Notes under the pieces: model-generated
The model's database searches: none
What the model was told of the DNA's origin: nothing
Seen by the model: only the letters and a program-made list of their open reading frames with translations
Origin: Candidatus Aminicenantota bacterium
GTDB taxonomy: Bacteria; Acidobacteriota; Aminicenantia; Aminicenantales; Aminicenantaceae
Reading direction: 5' to 3'
Length of the DNA: 17,022 nt
Assembly: GCA_023135995.1 (NCBI GenBank)
Contig: JAGLRY010000029.1
Location: 1-17,022, forward strand
Shown here: positions 1 to 7,780 of the stretch, in pieces
Layout of the letters: each line of letters begins with the position of its first letter
How positions within the stretch are numbered: the stretch's first letter is position 1
Made by a program: the position numbers and the translations under genes

Positions 1-61
1 CCACTTCCTCGCCGCTGCAGCACCCAACCCGACCTACCACTCAACTCGTGAATAATCCAGG
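1..61. repeat. Right end of an interspersed MITE-like repeat, cut by the window edge
   Basis: The segment begins with CCACTTCCTC (1-10) and ends with CTCAACTCGTGAATAATCCAGG-type sequence (40-61). Both blocks recur in the same order and spacing in the complete element at 11067-11245, at 11184-11193 and 11224-11245. The 29 bases between them differ from the 30 bases in the other copy: C-rich here, G-rich there. The terminal GAATAATCCAGG is the inverted-repeat end of the complete element. The left half lies outside the window, so the target duplication cannot be checked; the base run after the end is TTTG. Confidence 0.75.
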
Positions 62-185
62 TTTGAAAGCTAAATTAACACGGTTTAGGTGGTTTTTCAA
101 GGTGAAGCGAAGACATCTCCTTTGATTCTTTATAAAGGTTTCGAAAACGAGCAACAAGATATCAGTAGGACTTTCTCCCTTTTAG

Positions 186-234
186 ATGTAGGGACCGTTT
201 CCCAAACGGTCCGTTCGGGGAACGGACCCTACAT
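186..234. repeat. 49-bp palindrome with two nested hairpins (REP/MITE-like)
   Basis: The outer arms ATGTAGGG (186-193) and CCCTACAT (227-234) pair perfectly. Between them lie two adjacent small hairpins with related stems: ACCGTTT-CCC-AAACGGT, then CCGTTC-GGG-GAACGG. The whole can fold as a three-way junction. It can also fold as one long stem in which the first 18 bases pair with the last 18 apart from one mismatch and one G-T pair. Small elements ending in GTAGGG/CCCTAC are common bacterial interspersed repeats. No second copy was seen in this window. Confidence 0.75.
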
Positions 235-359
235 AGCGAAAACCCATGTCTGTCCAGCCCTTCACAAGGTTTTCTCCACCACACAATAGGGACGCTTAAT
301 AACACTGTGTGAATTCATGCTATCATGGTTTTAGGGATGCTCACGTTGCGCGATTGTTT

Positions 360-388
360 TTGAACTTTATAGAGATTTTCGCTAAAAT
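360..388 (+). promoter_or_regulatory. Candidate sigma70 promoter for the acyltransferase gene
   Basis: TTGAAC (360-365) and TAAAAT (383-388) are separated by 17 bases, matching the sigma70 consensus at 4 of 6 and 5 of 6 positions. Transcription would start near 395, giving a leader of about 17 bases that contains the ribosome-binding site before the ATG at 412. An overlapping alternative (TTGCGC with TATAGA) is weaker. Confidence 0.5.
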
Positions 389-400
389 AGAAGTGCTTTT

Positions 401-408
401 GGAGAAGG
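401..408 (+). promoter_or_regulatory. Ribosome-binding site of the acyltransferase
   Basis: GGAGAAGG lies just before the ATG at 412 with a 3-base gap and supports that start codon. Confidence 0.6.
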
Positions 409-411
409 CCG

Positions 412-1170
412 ATGCCAACGATCGAAGAGGAATTCGAGAAACTGAAACCCGTCCTTGACAGATGGAGCAAAGTGGGCCTGTTTGCAAAAAAGATCGATGT
501 CAAGGGCGTTGAAAATTTTGTCAAAAAAGGCCCAACGATCATCACGGGGAATCATATCGGCACCATAAAGGATGCTCTGACGATCTATGAGATAGTGCCC
601 CGGTCCTTTGTCTTTACAGCCAACAAGATGATCTTTGATAAAAACGAATTGGACTTCCTTGTCCGGAAGCACCTCAAAAGGCATCTCAAAGGATTCGGGC
701 TTTTTGTGAACGCGATCATCAAACCCATAAAGATCCCCACCATTAATTTTGTCACCAGAACCGTCAATAGAGTTGGAACCATCCCTGTAGACCTTTATTC
801 CAGTAAAAGAGACGCCATCATGAGATGCCAGGAAACAGTGAAGGCGGGGAGAGCTCTTATCACCCTTCAAGGCCGTGGCCGTGTCATGAAAACCGACCCC
901 AATCCCTATGTCAGTCCCATCAGAAAGGGGGCTGCGATCATCTCCTACAATCTCTACACGAACGAGGGAATTTCCGTTCCCGTCACTCCTTTGGCTATGT
1001 TCGGAACCCACCGTCCCTTTTTTATCCCAGGGAAGATCCAGGTTCGGGTGGGAAAACCCATGTTTATTTCTGATTACATGGGGGGTGGATTTAATGAAAC
1101 GATCGAAAGATTCCGCAGTGCTCTGGAGAAAACGATCAACTCTCTTTTCTTCGAGATCCTCCGTTCTTAA
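412..1170 (+). CDS. PlsC-like 1-acylglycerol-3-phosphate acyltransferase family protein with unusual motifs
   Basis: The 252-residue protein resembles the LPLAT/PlsC acyltransferases, membrane-associated enzymes that move acyl chains onto lysophospholipids. Recognisable blocks are GNHIGTIKDALTIYE near 46-60 (motif I region), LQGRGR near 152-157 followed by PIRKGAAIIS (motif III region), and PVTPLAMFGTHR near 190-201 (motif IV region). The motifs are off consensus. His48 is followed by Asp at +6 rather than the usual HX4D, and the FPEGTR box reads LQGRGR, without the usual Glu. No transmembrane helix is obvious. It is the only clear plus-strand gene here, has its own promoter and RBS, and converges on the ppiD-like gene with 9 bases between stop codons. 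Family membership is fairly secure; activity and substrate are not. Confidence 0.75.
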   Translation: MPTIEEEFEKLKPVLDRWSKVGLFAKKIDVKGVENFVKKGPTIITGNHIGTIKDALTIYEIVPRSFVFTANKMIFDKNELDFLVRKHLKRHLKGFGLFVNAIIKPIKIPTINFVTRTVNRVGTIPVDLYSSKRDAIMRCQETVKAGRALITLQGRGRVMKTDPNPYVSPIRKGAAIISYNLYTNEGISVPVTPLAMFGTHRPFFIPGKIQVRVGKPMFISDYMGGGFNETIERFRSALEKTINSLFFEILRS

Positions 1171-1179
1171 GTCTGATCT

Positions 1180-3111
1180 CTATTGGCCACCGAAACGTGC
1201 GAGAATATCCGAATTGAGTTTGAGGAATAAGTCATATCTGATCTGTACGCCTTTTTCTTCTCTAAGCTTTGACATACAGGAGATAAAAAATTTATTTTTT
1301 TTCGTCTCCAGAAAATTTTCCCGCTCCGTTTCAAAATTTTCCTGAAAATCGGCCTCTGTGACCTCTTTGCGGTCGAGAACACGAATGAGCACATAACCGG
1401 TGGCATACTCTATGGGGTCACTGGCTTCATTCAAAGGCAGAGAAAAAGCCTTTTCGTCGACTTCTGTGTTCTCGCCGATGACACTCAAATACCCTCCCCG
1501 CTTGTGTTCTTCAGCTGTTTTGTACTCCATCTCATGCTTACTGGCGAGGCTTTCGAGATCGGAGGTGGCCAGCTCTGCTTTGATGGACTTCATCTTTTCG
1601 TAAGCCGATTCTTTCTTCTTTTCTGCGGCAAGGTCCTCCTTCACCTTGTCTTCCACCTCTTCCAGTAAAGCCGCGCGAGGTGCTGTGATACTACGAAGCT
1701 GCGCTAATCCCGTTCCTTTATAGGTGTATATCGGTGTCGAGATCCTGTTTTCCTCGAGTTGGAAGAGGGCAGTGCTTATGGAGCCCGATGGGTCGATCTC
1801 CTCTTCGAAAGACTCTCCATCAGCAACAGGTCCTGTGCTTTTGACCATATATCCCAATTTTTGTGAGGCCACGTCCAGGCTCTTTTCCTTTTGGGCATTT
1901 TTTTCCAGGCCTGCAACTCTTTTTTCGATCAATTCTCTTGTTTTTTGGTCAGTGAGGATGTTTGTGATCTGATCTTTGACATCTGCAAGAGGTTTTTGTA
2001 TTGAGACTTCTTTTTCTATGACTTTGAGGATCGCTGTCCCGTCATCCAGCTCGAGAGGTTGGGACATATCGCCGACCTCCAGGTTAGCGATCTCCTCTTG
2101 TTCTTGTGTGGACAGCGAACGCCACTCGAAGAGTCCCCAATCGCCCGAATCTCCAGCTTTCCCATCCTTGGAATGGGTCTTTGCCATATTCCCGAAATCC
2201 TCTCCTGCATCGATCCTGTCCTGGATGTTCTGCATCTCTGTCAAAACGAGCTCTCTCTCTTTGCCCTCATACGGAATATAGATGCGGCTGACTCTCACTT
2301 TTTCCGGTTCGGTGAATTGAGGCTCGTTGTTGTTGTAGTACTCCTCGATTTCCGAGTCGGTCAGCTCCACGTCTTTTTTGAAGTCCTCGATGTTGAAAAA
2401 GACATAGTCGGCTTCACGTTTTTCAGGGATCCTGTAGTTTTTCTTGTTCTTTTTAAAAAATGCTTGTTTCTCTTCAAGGCTGAACTCATCATCGACTTCG
2501 ATGTTCGTGATCTCGATGGGAACAAACTCCATCCTGACGCTTTCATTCGTATTCTTGTAGTTTTCCCAGAGCTCGCTCTTTGTGAGTGACACACCCGCTG
2601 TGAGCATTTTGATGGTTTTATCCATCAGGATCTCTTTTTTGAGGTTTTCCTCAAACTCCGACAAAGGGATTCTGTTCCACTCTAATATCTTTTTGTACTC
2701 TTCAAAACCGATAAACTGCCCATCCTTTTGAAACACGGGATAGGCCTTGATTTTTTCCCTCAGCTCGTCGTTTGAAGCTCCCAGTTTCATGTCTTCGGCG
2801 ATTTGAATGAGAAGCTCCTGCTGGATGAGCTGCTCAAGCACCTGCTGCGGAAGGTTGAGTTGCTGTATGAAGCTCGCATTGAGTTCTTTGAACTGTTTCT
2901 GTAAGCTTTCGATCCTCTGCCTGAGGTTGCTCACATAAATGTCAGTTGATATTTTTGTTTTTCCGACCGTTACTATGGTGTCCGGGTCCCGAGATTCTCC
3001 CAGTTTACCCGCTCCACCCCATACGGCAAATATAGATATGATGAATGCAGCCACTACAGCCCAGAGAATGGGTGATAGTGATTTCAAGTTTTTACGCATT
3101 GCTTTCAGCAT
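1180..3111 (-). CDS. ppiD: PpiD-like membrane-anchored peptidyl-prolyl isomerase/foldase
   Basis: The 643-residue protein has a short cytoplasmic N-terminus and one membrane helix (about 14-33). A large envelope part follows, with a SurA/PpiD-type chaperone region (about 45-260) and a PpiC/parvulin domain (about 270-368). The parvulin signature includes VRVSRIYIPY, the AKTHSKDGKAGDSGDWGLF stretch and the VGDMSQPLELDDGTAILKV end. A charged helical C-terminal half ends in a second parvulin-like stretch (about 540-580). Length and layout fit PpiD, about 620 residues in E. coli, which helps fold exported proteins at the inner membrane. I chose the ATG at 3111 because AGAGGTGAG precedes it and it lies 4 bases after the upstream acyl-CoA dehydrogenase stop. 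Extension to 3339 would read into that gene. It is the last gene of the ispH operon. A role beyond general envelope folding cannot be inferred. Confidence 0.85.
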   Translation of the reverse strand: MLKAMRKNLKSLSPILWAVVAAFIISIFAVWGGAGKLGESRDPDTIVTVGKTKISTDIYVSNLRQRIESLQKQFKELNASFIQQLNLPQQVLEQLIQQELLIQIAEDMKLGASNDELREKIKAYPVFQKDGQFIGFEEYKKILEWNRIPLSEFEENLKKEILMDKTIKMLTAGVSLTKSELWENYKNTNESVRMEFVPIEITNIEVDDEFSLEEKQAFFKKNKKNYRIPEKREADYVFFNIEDFKKDVELTDSEIEEYYNNNEPQFTEPEKVRVSRIYIPYEGKERELVLTEMQNIQDRIDAGEDFGNMAKTHSKDGKAGDSGDWGLFEWRSLSTQEQEEIANLEVGDMSQPLELDDGTAILKVIEKEVSIQKPLADVKDQITNILTDQKTRELIEKRVAGLEKNAQKEKSLDVASQKLGYMVKSTGPVADGESFEEEIDPSGSISTALFQLEENRISTPIYTYKGTGLAQLRSITAPRAALLEEVEDKVKEDLAAEKKKESAYEKMKSIKAELATSDLESLASKHEMEYKTAEEHKRGGYLSVIGENTEVDEKAFSLPLNEASDPIEYATGYVLIRVLDRKEVTEADFQENFETERENFLETKKNKFFISCMSKLREEKGVQIRYDLFLKLNSDILARFGGQ

Positions 3112-3115
3112 TGTC

Positions 3116-4264
3116 TCACCTCTCTTTGAGTAAGTGTCGGGCAATAACGATCCTTTGAACCTCTGAAGTTCCCTCATATATAGCGAGCACCCTCGCGTCT
3201 CTGTAGATCTGTTCGACAAAGAATTCTTTTGAGTACCCGTAGCCGCCGTGGATCTGGAGAGCCAGGTAGGCGATCCTGTTGGCTGCTTCCGAAGCGAACA
3301 GCTTGGCCATAGCGGATTCTTTCCCGTAAGGCTTGTCATTATCGCACAAATTTGCGGCTTTATGGGTCAACAACCGAGCGGCGTTTGTCCAAGTGGCCAT
3401 GTCGGCGATCATAAATTGGATCGCTTGGAAATCTGAGATCTTTTTTCCGAAAGCTTCTCTTTCCTTGGCATATTTGACAGCTTCATCAATGGCCCTTTGG
3501 GAAAGGCCCACCGATTGGGCCGCAATTCCAATTCTAGAGTTGTCGAGTCCCTGGAAAGCGATGGCGGCGCCTTGCCCTTCTTTGCCCAACATGTTTTCTG
3601 CCGGGATTTGACAGTTGTCCAGGATCACTTCTGCAGTCAGTGAAGCATGCAATCCCATTTTTTCTTCGATCCTGGCTACGTGAAATCCCGGGGTGTCGCT
3701 ATCGAGGATGAAAGCACTGAGCTTTCTTTTCTCTCCAGGGGGAGTGTCTGCTAAGGCGAAGAGGATGAACGCTTCGGCATTGTTTCCTGTAGTGACCCAG
3801 CTTTTCGTCCCGTTCAAGATGTACTTTTCTCCTTCTCTCCTGGCCTTGGTTTTCAGGTTTGTGGCATCTGAACCCGCCCCGGGTTCGGTCAAGCTGAATG
3901 CTCCGACGATGTCGCCGCTGGCTGCTCTGGGCAGGTATTGTTGCTTCTGGTCCTCATTCCCGAATTGGAGTATGGAGTTGGCAAAAAGGGAACAGTGAAC
4001 CGAGATAATGACAGCCAGTGAGGGGAAAACACGGCTGATCTCCTCGATGACCAAAGCCGTGGAGAGACTGTCTGTTTTTATGCCTCCGTATTCGGAAGGA
4101 ATAGCCATTCCCAGCACACCGATCTCTCCCAGTTTTTTAAGAAGCTCACTCGGGAAGATATGGTTTTCTTCTAAATGTTTGACATGAGGCAAGATCTCTT
4201 TTTGGGCAAACTCTCTGATCATTTCTTGGAGCAGCTTTTGGTCTTCTGAGAGTTCGAAATTCAT
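3116..4264 (-). CDS. Acyl-CoA dehydrogenase (short-chain/butyryl-CoA type)
   Basis: The 382-residue, full-length FAD flavoenzyme oxidises acyl-CoA to trans-2-enoyl-CoA, passing electrons to an electron-transfer flavoprotein. It carries the family signatures AFSLTEPGAGSD (122-133) and QIHGGYGY with the following YRDAR (337-357). The catalytic base is Glu364 in the IYEGTSEVQR block, the position used by short- and medium-chain enzymes. A helical N-domain, beta middle domain and helical C-domain are all present. The start is supported by ACGAGGTC just upstream. It lies 47 bases after the HIT gene and 4 bases before the foldase gene. No ETF or other beta-oxidation genes lie in the window, so the substrate (butyryl, branched-chain or longer acyl-CoA) is open. 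Confidence 0.93.
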   Translation of the reverse strand: MNFELSEDQKLLQEMIREFAQKEILPHVKHLEENHIFPSELLKKLGEIGVLGMAIPSEYGGIKTDSLSTALVIEEISRVFPSLAVIISVHCSLFANSILQFGNEDQKQQYLPRAASGDIVGAFSLTEPGAGSDATNLKTKARREGEKYILNGTKSWVTTGNNAEAFILFALADTPPGEKRKLSAFILDSDTPGFHVARIEEKMGLHASLTAEVILDNCQIPAENMLGKEGQGAAIAFQGLDNSRIGIAAQSVGLSQRAIDEAVKYAKEREAFGKKISDFQAIQFMIADMATWTNAARLLTHKAANLCDNDKPYGKESAMAKLFASEAANRIAYLALQIHGGYGYSKEFFVEQIYRDARVLAIYEGTSEVQRIVIARHLLKER

Positions 4265-4311
4265 GACTGACCTCGTGAATGGAATGTTATGCCGGTTTTA
4301 ACCGAGACTCC

Positions 4312-4800
4312 CTAATCTCCTTTGTGGAAGAGAGGCACGAGTTTTTCGTATGAAGAATCCACACCTTCAATGACGACTTTGGTCTTTCCGATGAGGGGCA
4401 TAAAATTTGAATCTCCTGTCCAACGGGGGATCACATGGAGGTGATAATGATCGGCTACACCCGCGCCAGCGCTCCGCCCTATGTTCATGCCTGTGTTGAA
4501 TCCATGGGGGCGATAGTGCTGTTTCAATATTTTTATACTGAATTTAAGCAGGTCTGTCATCTCATCTGTGGCACCTTTGTCTGCTTTTTCGATCGAGTCC
4601 ATGTGCATGTAAGGAGCGATCATCAGATGCCCCGGTGTGTATGGGTATCTGTTCAGGATGATGAAATTGTGCTCTCCCCTGTAGAGGATGTGTGCCTCCC
4701 TGTTGTCCTTCATGTTCACGGCTTGGCAGAAGATGCATTCCGTCATTTTGGATGCTTCCTTGACATATTCTTCTCTCCAGGGAGCTGTGATGTATTTCAT
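4312..4800 (-). CDS. HIT-family nucleotide hydrolase/phosphorylase
   Basis: The 162-residue histidine-triad protein has its active site at His118-Tyr-His120-Leu-His122-Val-Ile, where the middle histidine attacks the alpha phosphate of a nucleotide substrate. The N-terminus MKYITAPWREEYVK followed by CIFC (22-25) is typical of the diadenosine-tetraphosphate phosphorylase-like branch. The paired cysteines may be half of a metal site. The start codon overlaps the TAA of the HU-type gene by one base (TAATG), so translation is probably coupled. Substrate is uncertain: Ap4A, other dinucleoside polyphosphates or an AMP-linked compound are all possible. Confidence 0.88.
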   Translation of the reverse strand: MKYITAPWREEYVKEASKMTECIFCQAVNMKDNREAHILYRGEHNFIILNRYPYTPGHLMIAPYMHMDSIEKADKGATDEMTDLLKFSIKILKQHYRPHGFNTGMNIGRSAGAGVADHYHLHVIPRWTGDSNFMPLIGKTKVVIEGVDSSYEKLVPLFHKGD

Positions 4801-5075
4801 TATTTATTGATCATGCTCTTCAGGAGTTTACTCGGTTTAAAATACAATACTTTTTTAGGAGGAACCTGGACAGGTTCACCCGTCCGGGGATTTCTTCCGG
4901 AGCGTGCTTGCCTTTGTCGGAATCGGAAACTACCAAATCCTCTCAGCTCGATTTCTTCGCCTCTCTGGAGGGCATCCTTGATCATCTGAAAAAAGAGATT
5001 GACACCTGTTTCTGCCTCTTGTTTGGAAATGTTCATTTCCTTGGCGATTTGGTTGATTAAATCAGCTTTTATCAT
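4800..5075 (-). CDS. HU/IHF-family DNA-binding protein
   Basis: The 91-residue nucleoid protein is the usual length for the family, which dimerises and bends DNA. It has the helical dimerisation half (1-40), GFGSF (46-50), and the beta-arm RNPRTG (61-66) whose proline intercalates into DNA. It ends in PSKLL. The arm RQARSGRNPRTGE is shared by HU and IHF-beta, so the exact subtype is not settled. A strong AAGGAGG ribosome-binding site precedes the ATG, inside the end of the S1 gene, with a 14-base overlap. An ihfB/hup gene directly after rpsA is also the proteobacterial arrangement, which supports the call. Confidence 0.93.
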   Translation of the reverse strand: MIKADLINQIAKEMNISKQEAETGVNLFFQMIKDALQRGEEIELRGFGSFRFRQRQARSGRNPRTGEPVQVPPKKVLYFKPSKLLKSMINK

Positions 5076-6831
5076 CTTTTTCCTCCTTTTTTTTCTCCTT
5101 TTTGGGCGTTGTTTTTTTAGGGGTACTGATGGTTTTGAGTTGATCCTTCATGATATCACCGAGGGTATGTCTGCCGTCTTGACTTCTCACATATTTTTGA
5201 TACTCTATTTTCTGCAATTCGATCTGAGCTTGCTTAAAACTCAGCGACATCTTTTTGTCTTTTTGGCTCAGTTTGATGATCTTTGCCAGCTTTTCTTCCC
5301 CCAGGGAGAAAAGTTCTGCAGGGTCTTCGATCTTCCTTTCATCCAGTTCTGAGAGGAAGACGACGCCCTCTATCCCCGGTGTGATCTCCACAAAAATACC
5401 GAAGCTGACTAGCCTGACGATTTTGACATTCACCAGGTCTCCGATCTTATGTCTCTCGAAAAAATCTTCCCAGATATCGCCCTCCAGTTGTTTGATACCA
5501 AGGGATAACTTCTGCTTATCCACATCGATGTTCAGGATGATGGCCTCGATCTCTTCCTCGACTTTCAGTTTGTCGGAGGGATGTTTGGTTTTTTCCCAAC
5601 TGATATCCGAGATGTGGATGAGGCCTTCAATGCCCTTTTCCACTTCCATGAATGCGCCGAAGTCAGTGATGCTCGTGATCGTGCCCTTGACCCTAGAGCC
5701 TGGACTGTAAGTTTGCTTGAAGATCTCAAGAGGGTGAGGGCTGGTTTGTTTGAGCCCCAGCGATATTCTTTTTGTCTCCGGATTGAGGTCCAGGATGGTC
5801 ACTGTGACCTCTTCCCCTATTGCGAGAATTTTTTTTGGGTGGACGAGCTTTCTGGACCAGGTCAAGTCGGAGACATGAACCAATCCTTCCACCCCTGGTT
5901 CCAGCTCCACAAAGGCTCCAAAGTCTGTGAGGCTCACCACTTTACCGGTGATCTTTTGGCCTGTAAAATACTTTGTTTCGATGTCCTGCCATGGGTCTGG
6001 GATCAGTTGTTTATATCCGAGAGAGATTTTTTCTTCCTTTTCATTGAAGTCGAGGATGACGACTTCAATATCCTGGCCCGCCTCGAAGTTCTCTGAGGGA
6101 TGATGGATCTTTCCCCATGACATATCGGAGATATGAAGGAGGCCTTCGATCCCTCCCAAATCCACGAACGCACCGAAATTCGTCAGAGATTTTATTTTGC
6201 CCTTGATTTTTTTTCCACGACTCAATTGGTCGAAAACACGTTTTTTTCTTTTCTCTCTTTCATCCTGGAGGAGAAGCTTTCTGGAGAGAACAGCATTTTC
6301 CGTTTTGCGGTCGAGTTTTATGACCTTGAATTTGTAAATATTCCCGATCATTTTTTCCGGTTCTTTGACAGGACGAACATCCGCATGGGAATCGGGGAGG
6401 AATGTCTCTATACCGACGTTTACAGTGTATCCATTCCGTATCTTGTTTGTGATCTTGCCCACGATCCAGTTGTTTCGGACATAAGCGGTCTCCAAGTTAT
6501 CTAACGCTTTCTGCGCAATGGCTCTCTTCCTGGAGAGGTGAAGATAGCCTTCTCTGAGATTGCTCTTTTCTAAGATCGCTTCGATCTCATTACCCGGCTG
6601 TATGGAGTTGATGTCCTTGATGTCTCCGAACTCCTCCAATGGGATGATCCCTTCGGATTTTGAGCCAACGTCCACAAGAACATGAGTTGGAGTGACTTTG
6701 ATCACCTTCCCCCTGAGAAGTTTCCCTGGACTCAGTTCTTTGGCGCTGAATTGGTACTGATCAAGAAGAGCTTCGTACTCTTTGGATGAGATGTTGTCCT
6801 CTTTTTTGGTGTTTTTCGTTAACTCTGACAT
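5062..6831 (-). CDS. rpsA: 30S ribosomal protein S1
   Basis: The 589-residue protein contains six consecutive S1 OB-fold RNA-binding repeats, at roughly 36-104, 121-188, 205-275, 291-362, 377-449 and 463-534. Repeats 3-6 carry the clear FGAFV-GIEGL-HISD type pattern. Repeats 1 and 2 are more divergent, as expected for the ribosome-docking domains. S1 brings mRNA to the 30S subunit and aids initiation on structured or weak-leader messages. The C-terminal tail (about 570-589) is strongly Lys/Glu-rich and probably disordered. The start follows GGGAGAAG. The gene overlaps ispH by 13 bases upstream and the HU-type gene by 14 bases downstream, so it is translated from the ispH promoter message unless an internal promoter exists. 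Confidence 0.96.
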   Translation of the reverse strand: MSELTKNTKKEDNISSKEYEALLDQYQFSAKELSPGKLLRGKVIKVTPTHVLVDVGSKSEGIIPLEEFGDIKDINSIQPGNEIEAILEKSNLREGYLHLSRKRAIAQKALDNLETAYVRNNWIVGKITNKIRNGYTVNVGIETFLPDSHADVRPVKEPEKMIGNIYKFKVIKLDRKTENAVLSRKLLLQDEREKRKKRVFDQLSRGKKIKGKIKSLTNFGAFVDLGGIEGLLHISDMSWGKIHHPSENFEAGQDIEVVILDFNEKEEKISLGYKQLIPDPWQDIETKYFTGQKITGKVVSLTDFGAFVELEPGVEGLVHVSDLTWSRKLVHPKKILAIGEEVTVTILDLNPETKRISLGLKQTSPHPLEIFKQTYSPGSRVKGTITSITDFGAFMEVEKGIEGLIHISDISWEKTKHPSDKLKVEEEIEAIILNIDVDKQKLSLGIKQLEGDIWEDFFERHKIGDLVNVKIVRLVSFGIFVEITPGIEGVVFLSELDERKIEDPAELFSLGEEKLAKIIKLSQKDKKMSLSFKQAQIELQKIEYQKYVRSQDGRHTLGDIMKDQLKTISTPKKTTPKKEKKKEEKDDKS

Positions 6832-7697
6832 TGAACTATCTTCTCCCTATGAATTTGCCGTTCGAAGTTGGATTTGATCCTGACGACTGCTTCGTTAATC
6901 GCTTCCGGTGGGGTGGAAGCTCCTCCGGAAAGCCCGATTTTTTTTGCTCCCTTTAGCATTTCAGACGTGATTTGTGCTGAATTCTCAATAAAGTGAGTGT
7001 TTGGCAGGACTCTCTTCGAAATTTGATATAGCTTGTGTGTGTTTGAGCTGTTTTTCCCCCCTATGATAAAGAGCGTATCCACCCGAGAAGCAAGCTCGGA
7101 TGTGGATTTTTGGTTTGTTTGTGTCGACTGACAGATCGTGTTGAAGACCTTAAGCTCCTCTGTTCTTTCGATGAGGGCAGCGGCGACTTTTTGGAAGAGG
7201 TTCATGTCCTGTGTGGACTGAACCAGAACTGCCCGTCTTTTATTCTTGGACAGCTTTTTGGCCTGTGCCTCCGACTCGATGATAATCCCTTTTCCCTGGC
7301 TGTATCCGATGAGACCTCTGCTTTCGGGGTGATTTTTGTTGCCGACGATGACGATTTCTTCCTCTTCCTTAGCCAACGCTTCCACAAGCCTCTGGATGCG
7401 TTTGACGATCGGACAGGTCGCGTCGATGATCTTGATGCTTTTTTCTTCGATCTTTTTATATGTTTCCGGGGAAACACCATGGCTCCTGATGATCACGGTG
7501 CCCTCTTTGAGCTCATCCAGATTTTCCAGAGATCGAATGCCCTGCTGCTCTAGGTCGGCTATGACCTGGGGGTTGTGGATCAAGTCTCCTAGAGTGAAGA
7601 CCTTTCCCCTTTCCTCGGAAAGGGTTTCTTTCGCGATCTGAATAGCTCTTTTGACTCCGTAACACAGTCCTGAATTTTTTGCGATGATAATTTCCAT
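6819..7697 (-). CDS. ispH: 4-hydroxy-3-methylbut-2-enyl diphosphate reductase
   Basis: The 292-residue IspH (LytB) is the last enzyme of the MEP isoprenoid pathway and reduces HMBPP to IPP and DMAPP with a [4Fe-4S] cluster. The three cluster cysteines are visible: Cys12 (SGLCYGVKRAI), Cys95 (DATCPIVKR) and Cys189 (NTICQSTQTNQ). Active-site elements are also present: His41 (LIHNP), His73 (RSHGVS), His123-x-Glu125 (NHPES) and the SGGASTPPEAI block. I chose the ATG at 7697. A frame-compatible TTG at 7718 lies at or upstream of the predicted transcription start. GGAAAA before the ATG is a modest ribosome-binding site. It is the first gene of the operon with rpsA; ispH beside rpsA is a recurrent bacterial arrangement. 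Confidence 0.96.
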   Translation of the reverse strand: MEIIIAKNSGLCYGVKRAIQIAKETLSEERGKVFTLGDLIHNPQVIADLEQQGIRSLENLDELKEGTVIIRSHGVSPETYKKIEEKSIKIIDATCPIVKRIQRLVEALAKEEEEIVIVGNKNHPESRGLIGYSQGKGIIIESEAQAKKLSKNKRRAVLVQSTQDMNLFQKVAAALIERTEELKVFNTICQSTQTNQKSTSELASRVDTLFIIGGKNSSNTHKLYQISKRVLPNTHFIENSAQITSEMLKGAKKIGLSGGASTPPEAINEAVVRIKSNFERQIHREKIVQCQS

Positions 7698-7721
7698 TTT
7701 TCCAATTTTACGATGCAATAT

Positions 7722-7749
7722 ATTATACTAGATGATGGGTGTTTGTCAA
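7722..7749 (-). promoter_or_regulatory. Consensus sigma70 promoter of the ispH-rpsA operon
   Basis: Read on the minus strand, TTGACA (7749-7744) is followed after 16 bases by TATAAT (7727-7722), a perfect match to both hexamers. The predicted start near 7715 leaves a short leader of about 18 bases before the ispH ATG. The DNA just upstream (about 7750-7780) is A/T-rich with T- and A-runs and could act as an UP element. The strength suits a message encoding ribosomal protein S1. Confidence 0.88.
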
Positions 7750-7780
7750 TCCTAAATATAGGTAAAAACTTAACTTAGCT

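Larger units (their letters stand above)
62..411. other. Intergenic stretch upstream of the acyltransferase
   Basis: I see no convincing gene here. A 66-codon open frame at 89-289 (+) runs straight through the palindrome at 186-234, has no good ribosome-binding site and resembles nothing known to me. What can be supported is the palindrome, a promoter at 360-388 and a ribosome-binding site at 401-408. The remainder (62-185, 235-340) shows no structure I can name. Confidence 0.5.

Noticed and set aside
89..289. A 66-codon plus-strand frame at the left end
   Set aside because: It runs through the 49-bp palindrome, lacks a good ribosome-binding site and shows no protein-like pattern.
3112..3339. 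76-residue N-terminal extension of the PpiD-like protein
   Set aside because: It reads into the 3' end of the acyl-CoA dehydrogenase gene; the ATG at 3111 has a good ribosome-binding site and a normal start-plus-membrane-helix pattern.
4292..4304. Small hairpin CGGTT-TT-AACCG between the HIT and acyl-CoA dehydrogenase genes as a terminator
   Set aside because: The stem is only 5 bp, weak, and not followed by a T-run on the minus strand; the genes appear co-transcribed.
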